From the NCBI GenBank assembly GCA_008729055.1, contig SDUX01000003.1, positions 682,001 to 746,000 on the forward strand: a DNA stretch of 64,000 bases, given 5' to 3'. Made by a program: the position numbers and the translations under genes. This stretch comes from Pyropia haitanensis (Eukaryota > Rhodophyta > Bangiophyceae > Bangiales > Bangiaceae). Shown here one piece after another: positions 47,801 to 59,952 of the stretch; the stretch's first letter is position 1; each line of letters starts with the position of its first letter. The notes under the pieces were generated by a model. It saw nothing but the letters and a program-made list of their open reading frames with translations. It was not told where the DNA came from and did no database searches.

Positions 47801-50800
47801 GGCGTTGCCCGCCACGCCAGAGAGCACTGTAGCATAAGCGGCAGTGGAGGCAGCAGCCACCACAGGGTGGCTGTCAGCGGCCAATGCGGCAAGCGCTGCC
47901 CAGTACGGTCCAAACGGATGGTCCAAGGACCGCCGCAGGCCTTCCACCGCATAGCTTCCGCCGTCGTCAAAAGTCCGCCGACCAACGCCACTGCTCCCGG
48001 CAGAACGCTCACTCTCCGCCGTGCCCACCACCGACGACGACGAGGACGGTGAATGTGGGGAGCGACCACGCGCGCCTGGGTGTCGTGCCACGGCCGCGAC
48101 GGCAGCAGCATGTAAGTCGGCCTCCCGCTCTTCAACCATCCGGGAGAGCACCTGAGCCACCTCTCGTCGCACCAGCGGCGACGCGTCCCCATCAGCCATG
48201 CGGAGAAACGCAACGCCAACGTCGTAAAGCGCCACTGCCGCCATGCGTGGAAGCCGGAGCGTCGACGCGTGGAGCGCCCCACCCCCAACGTTGCTCTGCG
48301 ATGGAGACGTACCCTGAGTGGGAGGAGAGCGCGCATAGCCGCCCCCGTCCCCTCCATCACCCGAAGCCCCATGCGGATGGCAATACCGCTCACCAGACCG
48401 CGGCGACTGTCGCTCAGCGGACAACTGAACGCCCCCGCCAACTCCAGGGCCGTGCATGTGCCCCGTGCCTACTTCCCGTCCGTCGCCACCACCGCCGCCA
48501 CCAACGCCAATAGCGCCACCGCCGTCACCACCACCACCGCCGCCGCTGGCTCTGTACACACCCGATGCATTGTTGCTGCTAATGGACGGTCCGTCTCTCA
48601 CCGCAGACGATGACGGGTTGTACACGTGCGCCGGCCGGCTGTCACCACTGCTGCTCTCGCCGAAACTCGTCGTCTGTCGGTGGTGGCCCGCGTCCTGCGA
48701 GTGCGACTGTGCACTATCATCACCAGAGTACGATGATGTCACCGGCGATGGGGGTGGCGCTGCAGGCGGGCCCACACCAGCGCTTTCCGCGCTCCCGCTG
48801 CTGCCCCCACTACTTGCGTTGTCGGACGCGGACGCATCGGCGCGGCCGGGCGGGCGGCGGCGACCGACAAGTTCGTCCACCCGTGGATGCCGCACGTCGC
48901 CCGGTGCCTCCCCACCGCCAGCACCACCGCTAGACGAACTGTAGCCGACAGCCCCACCACCTCCAGTAAGGGGCGACACGTACGCATCGCCACCATGCGT
49001 AGCAGAACCCACGAGGGCGGTGGTATCCAACGCAGCCGCAACGTACGTCGGTCGCAGCACAGCCAGCAGCAGCGACGTCAGCGGAGCTACTACTGCAGCC
49101 CTCACGGCCGCAACGGGGTCTGTCCGGGCCACCCGCAACAGAACCGAGATGGTGCTAGTCATCCAAGAGAAGCTAAACGGCAGTGTCGGTGATGCTGACG
49201 GGGAAGGCACAGGTGGTGGAAGCGAACCCGCCGCTGCTCCAACGACAGGTTGCTTGGTTTCGTCCGATGAGCCATCAGACCCGTCCGCGGCTGCGATAGC
49301 CTTAAAAGCACACTCAAGACACAGGGCGGCCCAGCGCCGCACCAGTGGAGACGGTGACGACGCCAGCAGGCGCACGCACGAGTCAGGCACACTGTCGGGT
49401 AGCACACAAGGACCCACAGCTGCCGCTGACACCGCTGCCGCTTGCATTGCTGCCGCCCCGCTGGCAACGGACAGCGCCAACGCGTCTTCTCCTGAATCCG
49501 GCGATGGAGCGGCGACGGGTAACGGCAATGCATCATCCGGGTAGGCCACCGTCGCCAACACGTACGCCGCCAGTGCAGTGTGGACCGGCAGAGACGTCGC
49601 CTCGGGCGACGCCAGGAACGCCGCAAAATACTCTTGCCCATTCTCCTTGACTAGGTCAGACCGACAGGTGCCGTCTACGGCCAGCACCTTGGCCCAAATA
49701 AACACCAGCGGCGCCCGTGGGTCGAGCGCCGACGACTGGAGCAGCCGCAACACGTAGGGGAAGATGCCCACCGACAGCGCGAGATCAATCGCCACGGGAC
49801 CCGTCTGAAGAAAGCGAGCCAGCAGGTCCAGCGCCCGGACCCGATGCACCTGTGACAGCAGCACCTGCAACACAATGGGCAGCTGCTCTGGGGGCTTGCG
49901 GTAGGCGGGGCCCATGCGAAGCCACACCGAAAAGGCCGTCATCTCGTCCTCAAAGAAGGTGTTATGCTGGTACACAAACGGCTCCACGACAGGCAGCGAA
50001 TCGGACAATTGAAGCGGCTGCTCGTTGCCATCCAAGCCATCGTCCATGACGTAGCCGACACGAGTGCCGAGGCCGCCAACGCCCGGCCCATAAGGGTTGC
50101 TCGTCAGGGGAGCAGCCATGGGCTGAATCTGTGGCGCACCGCGCTGTACCTGTATGGGCGAAGGCTGCTGCTGCTGCTGCTGCAACTGCGCCAACTGCTG
50201 CTGCTGATGCTGCTGATGTTGTTGTACATCGTAAACGTTGGCAGCCCCACCGCCTGGTGGCCCGACCCCCCCAAGGTCCCCCCCATTCGCTGGCGATGGG
50301 GGCGCCCGGGCGGCGGTCGTCGCAGCTGCCGCAGCCGCCGCGGCCGCAGCTGCCTCGTCCGCCGCAATCAGCTCGGGGAGCTGCGCAAGGCACTGCTCGA
50401 CGGTGTAGTCCCACGCCTGCCATAGCGGGTGCTCGTGCGTCTTTGGCAGCGGCGGCTCCGACACGGGCGTGCAGTTGGCCGACCGCATGATGCGCTCGGC
50501 AAGGAGAAAATTCCGCATCAGCGACGCGAGCAGCAGGTCCTGCCGGAAGAGGCGCTTGAAGAGCGGCCGCGGCAGCACATTCCATGCAATCGTGTCGGTG
50601 ATGGCGGTGAAAATCCAGTTGAGCTCGCCGAGCGGCGTTCGCCGCTCGTTGAGCCGCCCGGGGATGCGCTCCAGCATGGCCGGCGTGATGTTGTTGAGCA
50701 GCGAGCGCGGTGCAAACCAGCGAAGGGCGGTCTTGATGGGCGTCGTCAGGCAAGACGTAAACAGGTCCGCAGGCAACTCAGGCGCGGTGGGCAACAGCTC

Positions 50801-52728
50801 ATCGGCACCGCAGGCGGCCAACAGGATGCACTGCTTGAAGTCTGGGGTGCCGGCCAGCGGCAACGGTGTTGCTCCGGGGGGGGGGCAGCGTTCGCGTACG
50901 GCCCGTCTGCGCCAGGTGGGGGGTACGCCCCGCGGCCGCCGCCCAAAGAACGACGCCCACCCCCCTCGCCGCCGCCGGCCCGATGGCCTTGCCGTTCCGA
51001 GTGACCCCCTGCGGCCGGCTGCCGCGGGTGCCCCGCCCCCCCACCGGCCGCCCCGCCTGGTGCACCGGCCGCCGCTGCTGCCGCCGCCGCCGCCCGTGCT
51101 GCTGCTGCCGCTGCAGCCGCCGTGGCCTGCGACTCCATGCTGTCACCCCCCCCCCCCCCTCTTCGGGGTGCCCGGCCGGCCCCTCCCCCCGCAGAGGCGG
51201 CGGCAGCCATTTGCGCCGCCTTCCACCGCACCTCCCGCTCGCGCTGCTCTGCAAACTGCCGAAACGCCGGGATGCATAGCCCCGCGGCGGAGCAGTCAAA
51301 GACGTAGATCGCGGGCGCGCCCATCCACTCTTGGAGGTCAAACAGGGACAGCGGGATGTACTGCGTGATGCTCCGGTTGAACAGCCACAGCTCCCCGTTG
51401 GCCGTCGGCCGTGGCACTCCGTGACCATTGTAGTGGAAGAGCACTCGCTCGTCCTTGGCGTTTCGCCGCAACGCCACACACGCCTTGCGGACGTCATCAA
51501 ACGTTGGGTCCGTGACGGTACGGTACCGGGCGGTCGGCTGCCACCCCTCGTACTGTGCCTGGAGGGCGCGGCCGATCAGGTCCAGCGCCCGCGCCGCGCC
51601 AATCGTCTTGGGGTCGTGCCAGCACTCGAGCCGCGCGCACGGGTCGGGCTTGACCACGTCGGGCGGGTCAATGCCCAGGTTGAGGCACAGCACCAGCACG
51701 ACCGACGCGGTCTTCATGCGGTCCCGCACGCGCCACGGCTGCAACGTTGGTGGCGCCGTCGCGAGGGGCGTCATGGGCGCGTGCACCAGCGGCAGTGGTA
51801 CAGCCAGCGACCGGTCGTCCTCCGCGCCGCCTCCGACGCTGCCGCCGCCTTCGCCACGACCACGACCACCACCGCCGCCACCGCCTGCCGCCGCCGCCAA
51901 CCCATCGGGCACGACGTGGGGCGACGACTGCCGCCCAGCGTCCGCCCCCCCCCCGGGTACTAGTAGCTGGGACGGCGAGTACGAGGCCATGCCCACTTGT
52001 GGTGGCCTCGTGCCGGGAACCACGACCGCCGCCACCTCGGACCGTTCCCCGTCCCCCCGCCCCGCGCTGCCGCCGCCGCCGCCGCCGCCGCCCCCGCCGA
52101 CGCCGCCGCCGCCCCCGCCGCTGCCGCCGCCGCCCCTGCCGCCGCCACCAAGATCCACCCCGCCCCCCCCGTCTGTGACACGGCCGTCCCCTCCAAGCGA
52201 CAAGTCCGTCCCCGATCGAGGAAGCACCGCCGACGGCTCCTCCTCTAGCACCATCACATCGTGGACGGGGGAGCAGTAGAGGGGACGCGCCGCCAAGCCA
52301 CCACCACCACCACCGCCGCGGCCGCCGCCGCCGACGCCCATGCCGCCGCCGCCGCCGACGCCCATGCCGCCGCCGCCGCCGACGCCCATGCCGCCGCCGC
52401 CGCCCACGGCAGCGGTGCCGCGACAGTCACAGCCGCCACCCTCCACCGCCCCGCAGCCGGCGCCGGCATAGCTGCCACGGCCGCCGCCCCGCCCGACCCC
52501 ACCCGCCGCTGGCCCACCGCCAGCGGGGCCACACGGCTGGTCCGGCGGGCAGGCGCCGCCCCCACCGCACGCCCCCGCCGCGGCCGGGTGCCCACAGCCG
52601 TCAAATGCCCCTCTTGGCCGGCCGGGCGCCTCGCCGCCGCCGCCCCCGCCGCCGCCGCCCCCGCCGCCGCCGCTGGGCAACCGGGGGTCGACCCCCGCGG
52701 CGGGCCCGCCAGCCACCGACGGCACCAT
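44807..52728 (-). CDS. RPTOR: Raptor (Kog1), TORC1 substrate-recruiting subunit
   Basis: Raptor presents substrates to TOR kinase in TORC1 and links it to nutrient signals. The start is the ATG at 52728 ([12 protein letters not shown]), after which a Gly-rich head precedes the RNC/caspase-like domain: [20 protein letters not shown] (51717), [30 protein letters not shown] (about 51430) and [20 protein letters not shown] (about 51300). The caspase-like His and Cys are both kept. A frame change at the G run 50876-50885 leads into [40 protein letters not shown] and [20 protein letters not shown], then HEAT repeats ([40 protein letters not shown]). Long Ser/Gly/Pro insertions follow. The C-terminal WD40 propeller (about 46490-44810) includes [14 protein letters not shown] and [15 protein letters not shown] and ends NASVTFYH. 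At about 2640 residues it is roughly twice the human protein; the excess is low-complexity insert. No intron visible. Confidence 0.95.
50165..50222. repeat. CTG/CAG repeat coding polyglutamine in Raptor
   Basis: CTG units interrupted by CAA and ATG; on the coding strand they give [18 protein letters not shown] sequence in a loop of the HEAT region. In frame. Confidence 0.85.
52327..52398. repeat. 24-bp tandem repeat, three copies, in the Raptor N-terminus
   Basis: Three near-perfect 24-base units (GACGCCCATGCCGCCGCCGC plus CGCC) encode MGVGGGGG three times on the minus strand. A recent in-frame expansion. Confidence 0.85.
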
Positions 52729-54749
52729 GCGGGCGTGGCGCACGGCCACAGTCGCCACGCGTGTGGCTCAAGGCGTCGGAGAGGGAACGGGGCGGGGGGT
52801 GGCTGGGGGTGGAACAGGCAGCGACCAGGGGGAGGAGCGAGCGGGGCAGAATAGTGCGGGGGGAGGGAGCGCGGGGTGCAAGCGAGTGGGACGAGGGGCA
52901 GAAAGAGGAGGGAAACGGAGAAGGGGAGAGAGGAGGGGAGAGGGGGACGAAGGAGGGGGGTGAGGAAGGGGGAAAGGGACAGGCAAGGGGGCGGAGGGGG
53001 GCAGAGGGAGGAGAAGTGGGGGAGGGGAAGGGTAGGAGGGAAAGGGCGAGGGCCGAGGGGCCACGCTCGTGCCGACGCGGGCAGAGTGGCGCCGTGCCCC
53101 GCGGGACGCGCGACGCGGGCGTGCTAGCGCCGGTGGCTCGGACGACGGGCGAACCGGGGCACGCGCGGGGTCGCGCCCCCCCGCGGGCCGCCGCCCCACC
53201 GGCCGCGTCCCGGGGGCGGCGGCCCCGCACGCCTGCCAAGGCTGACGGCCCGGCGGGGGGGGGTGTGGCGGTGGCGGTGGCGGTGGCTGCTGCGCGCGCA
53301 CACGGGGCCTGCAGCCAGCGAGGGGCGGGGGGCCGGAAGGGGAGGGGCGGTGCTGGGTGACGCCCGCCTGCGGAGCCGCGGGTGCGCCCCCCCCCTCCCC
53401 ACGGTACTGCTGCGGGGGGAGCAGTCGCGCGGTCGGGTCTGTCCCCCTCGCCGCCCACCCCCCCCCCCCCCGGAACGAAAACCCTGCGCACCAGCGCGCG
53501 CGGAGCGCGCAGCGGCCCGTCCCCCCACCCCACGCTGTCCTCTCGCCCCGCTCCGGCGTGGGTCCAGCAGCTCGGCGCGCGCGCGTGAGTGGGTCGCTGC
53601 GGCGGCGGGGAGTGGGGGGAGGGTCAAGAGTCCCGCGCGGGCGCGGCGGCGGGCTGGCCCGCCACCCCCCAAATCCATGCGTGAACGGCCCAGGCTGCTT
53701 GGGGTGGGAGGGGGGGGGGAGGGCACAAGGCACGACCACAGGGGGCCAGATCGGCACACGAAACCGCCACCGCAGACGCGGGAAGAGTGGGGGGGCAGCG
53801 GGAAGAAGCGGGAGCTGGGCGGGAGAGGGCTCCCTGTGGGGGGCCCCCCGGGCGCCCCCCGGGTGGCCCGCTGGCCCGGCCCGTTCCGCGACCGCTGGCC
53901 CGCTGGTGGGGACGGCACGGGGCGGACCCGCTCCGCCGCACCTTCCACTGGCGGGCGGCGGTGGGGGTCTCTCCCCACCCACCGCCCAGCCGCTGCGGCT
54001 GGCCGCCCCGCCAGGGGTGCGGCCATCTGCGTCGCCGTGCCCCGCGCTGTGTCTCGGGCGGGGGGGGGGGGCCTGCGGTGACTTGCGTGGCTGGTGGAGG
54101 GCTGTGGAAGGGTGGGTGGGGGGGGTGGGGGGGGGGGCCCGTCCAGAGGTGTGGTACTGCCCGCTGGGGCGACCGCCGTGGGCTGCGGAAGGGGCGGAGG
54201 CCGGAAAGGTGGCGCGGGGGTGAGACACGGGCTGGCGCGCGAGCCAGCGGGGGGGAGGTTGCGTGCGCATGGCGCTCGCGGAGGAAGGTGGGCGGAGGGG
54301 CAAGCCCTGGGGAGGGTGCGGGCTGCGTCGGCCATGGAAAAGGGAAGCGGTGGCAGCGGCAGCGTGCTCGTGGGGCACGGCCGCCTCAAGAAGGCGTTGC
54401 CGGGGTGGTCGCGGCGGCCGCGTGGCGGCCGCCGCTGGCTTGCGCGCCGCCACTAGCCGCCAACATTGGAGCAGCGAGCAAACTGCCGCTGGGTCAGGAA
54501 GCGGGGCGAACGTTTGAGGGGCAGCAACTGGGTTTGGGCAGACGCCACGGTCATGTGGAGGGACAACATGCTTCCTGCGGCAGCAGAGGCAGTTCATCAA
54601 GAAAAAAACAAACAGAAAAAGAACCCACGACTTGATGTCTGCCCTCACCGACGGCCGTTGCGCCTATCAACGCGCCTCCACCCGTGCGCGCACTGGTGGA
54701 AGGCGCGTCAGCCGGCACGGCAGCCATCGGGCGGCGCGAGGGGGTCACC
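52729..54749. other. Raptor promoter/leader side and taspase 3' flank
   Basis: 52760-53060 is a purine-rich (GGGAGGAG-type) block which, read from the minus strand, is a pyrimidine-rich leader upstream of Raptor. The rest is GC-rich with C/G runs, including an open minus frame (52768-54648) of Pro/Arg/Ala composition that has no recognisable domain. Lower-GC DNA with A-runs lies at 54590-54640. No gene supported. Confidence 0.5.
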
Positions 54750-56632
54750 TTACCCCCCCCCGCCCCCCGCCGCCGGTGGCCACCGCACGCAACGACCGCC
54801 GGCGGCGACCGCCGCGCCCGGTGGCAGCCGCGAGACGGTCACGACCGGCACGGCCAGTGCGGGCGCCCAGACGCCCACCGCAAAGCTGGGCGTCGCGTGG
54901 GCCCAGCTCACCGCCGCCCCCGCTGGCGTCAGCGGGCCGACTCCAAGTACGCCACCACCACACGCTCCCGCTGCCACGCGGCACAGCGTCGCGGCGTCCA
55001 AGCGGTCGCCGCTGCCAGCGCGCCCACCGCCGCCGCCACCACCGCTGCTACTGCTACTGCTGCTGCCACCGCCGCTGCTGCGGTCACAACCGCTACGACT
55101 GCCGTCGTCGCTGTCGATGGCAGGGTTCGCCGGCCGCCCCCCCCCCCAGCCTTCCCCCGTTGCTCCGCCGCGGCGGCCGCCATCAGCGGGCACCCCCCCC
55201 CCAGCGCACGCGCGAGCGTCGCAGCCACCCCCCCCGCAATGAGCCTCTCGCCCACCCCCGACGCGGCCGCTGCGGCGGTGCCCGCCGGGTCCACCCCCGC
55301 CGCGGCGCCCGGGATGGCGGCGGCGCCCAGCCGGCCGGGGGGGCGGAGCCACGCGCCGCCAGACGAGGCGGCCGCCGCCACCCCGCCGGCCGCGTCCACA
55401 ACCACCGCGCCGACCGTGTCGGTGACGGCATCATAGAGTGCGAGGGGGGGGTCAGACGTCGCAGCACCACCGCCACCCGCGGCACCGTCCGCGCTGCCCA
55501 CAAGGCCACCGCTGCCGCCACCGCCGACCGAGGGGGCCGCCGCCAGTGGCGGGAGAAGGAGCGGCGGGGTGTCCGTCGCCGAGGGGGGGGGTTGCTTGCC
55601 GGAGGGCGGCGGTCGCCTCCTATCGACAACGGCGGTTGTGCTGCCATCGTCACCCTCTGGGCGTCCCGCCCCGCCGTCAGAGGGGGACCGGGGCCGCTTC
55701 CCCCGTGCCCCCCCCCCCCCCGACACCGCTCCGCGTCCACCGCCGCCGCCACCACCGCTGAGTACCGGCGCCACCGGTCCTCCCGGCGGGTGCCCACTCC
55801 CTCCCCCGCGCGGGCCAACCCCAGCCGCGCGACGTACGCGGCGGCGCCGTCGCCAGCCAGCACGCCAGGGGCGACCAGTCCCGCCACCTCCCCTCCGCCG
55901 TCGTCACCTGCCTCCCCACCCACCGCCGCGGGTGCGGCGGCGGTCCCGTCCGCCCCCCCACCCCCACTCGCAACACCCGCCCGCCGCCGCCCTCCCCCCC
56001 TACCTTGCGCTTCGGCCACGGCCGCGGCGGCGGACACAGCCGACGCGAGCCCCGCCACCGCCCCCACCGCCCCGTACGCCGACGGCGTCACCACACACGC
56101 GTCCACCTCGGGGGTGCCCGCCCAGGTGAGGGCGCCGCCAGTGGGGCCCGCGTTGGTCACCCCCGACGCCTCGAGGGCGGCGACCGCCGCGGCCGCCACC
56201 GTCGCCGCGTCGCCACCAGTGGCGGCGCCGGCGGCGAGAGCGGCGCGCATCGCTGCGCATACGCGGCGTTCTGTGGGCAGAGGGGGGGGGGGGGGGAGGT
56301 GAGCGACCACTGAGCCGGGGCGGGGTACGAACGGGCCAGGCTGTCAGTCGCGCCACCCCTCCCCTCACTCACTGTCCCGTGGCCGTACCGCGGCGATAGC
56401 GACGGCGGCGGCGGGTGCAGGCGGGCGGACGCCGCGACACAACCCTCTTGGTGCATAGCCTCACGGCGGGGCGGCGAGAGCGAGCGGCGGGGAACGTGCC
56501 TTCCCGCACCCCATGGAGCCCGGCGCCGGCGTGGACGGCAATGAGCCGCGGCGGCCGGGCGGCTGCGGTGGCCGCGGCGGAGGTGCCGCCCGTGGTGGCG
56601 GTGGCAGTCGCCACCGATAAGGGCGGCGCCAT
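54750..56632 (-). CDS. TASP1: Threonine aspartase 1 (taspase-1)-like Ntn hydrolase
   Basis: Taspase-1 is an asparaginase-2-family N-terminal-nucleophile protease that activates itself by cutting before a Thr, then cleaves nuclear factors after Asp (family knowledge). The proposed start is the ATG at 56632 (MAPPLSVATATATTGG). Exon 1 carries RPPRLIAVHAGAGLHG, the family's first strand. The intron 56499-56271 ends CCCACAG; the frame-consistent donor is GC (AAG/GCACGT). A GT four codons earlier would break the frame. Exon 2 has RRVCAAMRAALAAG, VTNAGPTGGALTWAGTPEVD and YGAVGAVAGLASAVS, then, after a frame change at the C run 55708-55721, a disordered loop and the nucleophile motif DTVGAVVVDAAGGVAAAASS with RLGAAAIPGAAAG and GERLIAGGVAATLARAL. 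A second change at the C run 55137-55147 reaches VSWAHATPSFAVGVWA and VTVSRLPPGA, the usual C-terminus. Confidence 0.85.
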
Positions 56633-57229
56633 TGTGTTCCTGGCGCGGTTGGGGGAGAAAAGTGGAAGAGCGGGCGGGAGGGGGGGCGCAGCGCACATGG
56701 GAGCCAGAGCAAAGCGGACAAGGCTTCGGCAGCCACGCGGCAGTGACATGCAGCCACAGTTGGTGACGTGGGGACATCAAGAGAGACTTGCTGATGATGT
56801 CAGACTGCCAACGAGAAAGTACGTCCTCAGTGACTACTTCATACACACGTGCATCCCAATAATTTCCGATGATATATACTTTCGGTCAAAGATGAAAATA
56901 AGAACGGGAAACAAGCTCGAAACAATTGTTTCAGCCGGATACTGTACGCAAGACAGTTCAGTCCCCAGTCCGGGTTGGACCGGGAGAGGCGGATGGCCCC
57001 CCCCCACAACCTCGTCAGCCGCGACTCGCTCTCCTTCCGTAGCCGATCGTCAGCACGGGACAGGGCGATGGGGTGTCCCTGGGCCTTTTGTGTCTTTGTG
57101 GCGGCCAAAGCGTGCTTGCAGTCATAGCACCCAGCAAGGGCTGCGACAGGCGTCGCCGGGGATCGCGGTGCGCCCGCCCGTTCTTCTGTACGTACGTACA
57201 CCCAACGGACCGACTGCCACAGCTCGCCG
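56633..57229. other. Intergenic
   Basis: Begins GC-rich next to the taspase start. 56740-56980 is clearly AT-richer (GATATATACTTTCGGTCAAAG) and may hold the taspase promoter. The 57000-57229 stretch is 3' flank of the minus-strand LRR gene. No gene seen. Confidence 0.55.
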
Positions 57230-57872
57230 TCACCCCACCCCATCTCCCCTCATCCCACCCCAGATGAGCTCATTCCGCCCCCCCCCCTCTGCTGGCTGCC
57301 TCGGGCGCCAACCCACTTTATGGGTGCCAACCGTCCACCCATCCCCCCCCCCCTCTCCCACCCCCAAACCGCCGACGTCCGTCGTCCGCAGCTCACACGC
57401 GGGCATCGCGGCGCGAAACGCCGCGACCCCCTCCCGCGTCACCCCCTCCGCGGCCCCCCCATCGACGCCCAGCACCCGCAGCGCCGGCGCGTACGCGGCG
57501 GCCGCCACCGCCGCGAGGCCCGCGTCCGTCACGCCCGGCGCGTGGCCCAGGTGGAGCTCCCGCAGCGCGGTCGCGGCGGCGAGGCCCGTGACGGCCGCGT
57601 CGGCCAGCCCCACGCCCCCATTCGCGCCCGCCACCCACAGGTGCGACAGGCTCCGCCCCGACGGCGAGTCACCGACCGCCCGCACCGCCGCGGGCGACAG
57701 CCCAGACGCGCCCGTCAGCCACAGCCGCTGTAGCCGCCCGGCCGACGCGACCGCGGCCAGCGCCGCTGGCGTCAACGCGTGGCCGCTGAGGGAGAGGGAG
57801 GTGAGGGCGGGCAGCGACGCGATGGCGTCGGCCAAGTCCTCTGCATACGTTGCTGCGGCAGGGCTGGAGAGG

Positions 57873-57904
<32 letters not shown>

Positions 57905-58241
57905 ATTGGCAGCGGGGTAGCCTAGGTTGAGGTGGGACAGCCGGGGGAGCCCCGCGAGCGCCGCGACCGCCGCGGCCGGCAGCCGCGGGATCCCCGCCAA
58001 GCGTAACGCCTCGAGCCGCGGCGCGGCCGCCGCGACCGCCGCGACCGCCCGCGCGTCAAACCACCCCGCCCGCACCGCCGACACGCAGCGCAGGGCGGGG
58101 AATGTGCGGAGGAGGCGGACCAGCGCGGCCGCCCGGCGGGCCGACACGGCCGCCGGGTCCACCAACCCCTTTCCCCCCCCTGGTGGCCGCCCCGACCGCC
58201 CGGTGCTGGTGCTGCTGCTGCTGCTGCCGCCGCCGCCGCCG

Positions 58242-58275
<34 letters not shown>

Positions 58276-58828
58276 GGCCGCCGCCCAGCAGCGTCCTCGC
58301 CAGTGGCGAAGACGACGGCGGCGGCGACAGCGACAGCGTGCGGACGGCCGGCCGCAGCGCCGACCGGGCGGCGCGGCACGACGCCGCGAGCGGCGCCACC
58401 GCCGCGGCGCCTGCGAGCGTCAGGGCGCTGGCAAACGCGCCCGGCGAGTCCGGGTCGGCGGGGGGGGCGGACGTGAACGGCACGCCCGCGAGGTGGTCGT
58501 AGACGAGGCACGCCAGCTCGGGGATGGAGAGGAGGGTGGAGAGGGTGGCGGGGGGAAGGGGGGGGCGGCGGCCGTCGGCCGCCACCGGCGTCCCTGGTGT
58601 GACCGCTGTTCCCACTGACGCCGCCGCGTGTGCCGCCGCTGCCGCTGCTGCTGCCGCTGCTGCTGCTGCCGCTGTCTCTGCTGTCTTTGCCGCTGCTGCC
58701 GTGGTCGATGCGGCACGCGCGGCGGCAACGGCCGCGGCGGCGGCGTCCGCCACGCCTCTGCCCGGCGCCGGCGCCGCGGCGGGGGCCGTAACCGGCGGTG
58801 CCACCGTCGCGGAAGAGGTGGGCGCCAT
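57230..58828 (-). CDS. F-box-like leucine-rich-repeat protein
   Basis: One uninterrupted frame of 532 residues. The ATG at 58828 lies in a strong context (GACGCCATGG); the frame stays open upstream, so a longer protein from about 58954 is possible. An Ala-rich N-terminus leads to a short F-box-like helical segment (LLSIPELACLVYDHLAG ... PLAASCRAARSALRPAVRTL). Next is a Gly/Ser-rich insert and then at least seven cysteine-containing-type leucine-rich repeats: LRCVSAVRAGWFDARAVAAV, PRLEALRLAGIPRLP, PRLSHLNLGYPA, PALTSLSLSGHALTPAALAA, GRLQRLWLTGASGLSPAAV, LSHLWVAGAN and LRELHLGHAPGVTDAGLAAV. Such proteins usually act as substrate receptors of SCF ubiquitin ligases (family knowledge). The F-box match is weak, so an AMN1-like LRR protein without ligase function is the alternative. 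Confidence 0.75.
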
Positions 58829-59920
58829 GGCGTCGGCCCGCAGAAAGGGGAACTGAAGTGGGGGGGTGGGAACGGGGGGGTTTCGGGAGAGGGGAGGAGG
58901 TGGAGCGGGAAACAAGGCAGTGGGCGGGAAGGGAGAGGGGCGGAAGGGCGTCAACGTGCTCCCTCAGGGTGGAGAGAGGGGGGGAGCGGGGGCGCGCCAC
59001 GCCGTGGCCGTGCGCAGCGAGGCGGCCCGCGGCGGCAGCCGCCCAGGCGATGGGGGCCGTGCCGCGGGGTGGGCGCGCAGACGCGGCCAGGGCGGCGGCA
59101 GGCGCAGGCGATACGCGTACCGCCCTTGTACGTAGACGCCGGCGCGCGGCGCCAGCGCGGGCGGCAGTGGCAGTCTGGAAGCGTCGGCTGGGGATCGCCC
59201 GGTCGCGGCCGAGGTGAAAGCCAGCGATCCCACGGCCAAGCTGTCACACCAGCCAGCACAGCTGCTTGCTGTACCGCCCGTCGTGGGTCGGCCCGCGCGC
59301 ACTCCAGCCATTTCAGTGTTTAACTCTTTCTTTTTGGCGACACTTTGCCGTTTGATCGTACCATCTTGCATGGGCCTGTCAATTCAATACAACCAGGCCT
59401 TGCCACGCGTGTTCATTGGACAGCATTGACGATTGTAGCCTGTCCCGAGTGTGCGATCGTGTACTGTACAGGCCGGACGGTACAGTTTGTCACCCCCATT
59501 GGCACCCTGCCTGCGAAACAGAGCACAGCACCACTGAGACTTTTTTCACGCCGAAATCGGGTCGAGGCGACGCACGTCAGCATCGGCGCGCGCTGCGCAC
59601 GCGCCGCGTCCCGGTTGAAGCGACGCGTCCGCGTCGAGGCGACGCGTCCCCGTCGAGGCGACGCGTCCCGGTGGTGGCGACGCGTCCGCATCCCCCGCTC
59701 CGCCACACCTCCCGTCGAGGCTGCCAGACGCCGCTTATCTCCCTGGCCCTGCCACAACGTTTGCTGCACCGGCCGTGTTGACGTGCCCGCGCGACTCGCC
59801 TCGCCCGCGCGGCCTCTTCCCACTCGCGCTGCCCGCGACGCGCCGTCCGCGTGCGGGTGGCCGGCTGCCGGCGTTTGTCTGGCAGCGGCGCGGCCGCAGG
59901 TGGTGTGCTGATTTTTTTTT

Positions 59921-59952
<32 letters not shown>

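Noticed and set aside
52327..52398. Short regular repeats suggesting a CRISPR-like array
   Set aside because: Units are directly tandem without spacers, in frame within Raptor, and the genome is eukaryotic.
52729..52758. Upstream GTG start for Raptor
   Set aside because: Nuclear eukaryotic genes start at ATG; the first in-frame ATG is 52728. For the same reason the TTG at 62822 was passed over for the ATG at 62849.
52768..54648. Minus-strand open frame of about 620 codons between the Raptor and taspase genes
   Set aside because: Almost entirely Pro/Arg/Ala/Ser low complexity from purine/pyrimidine-biased DNA; no motif. I cannot fully exclude a disordered protein.
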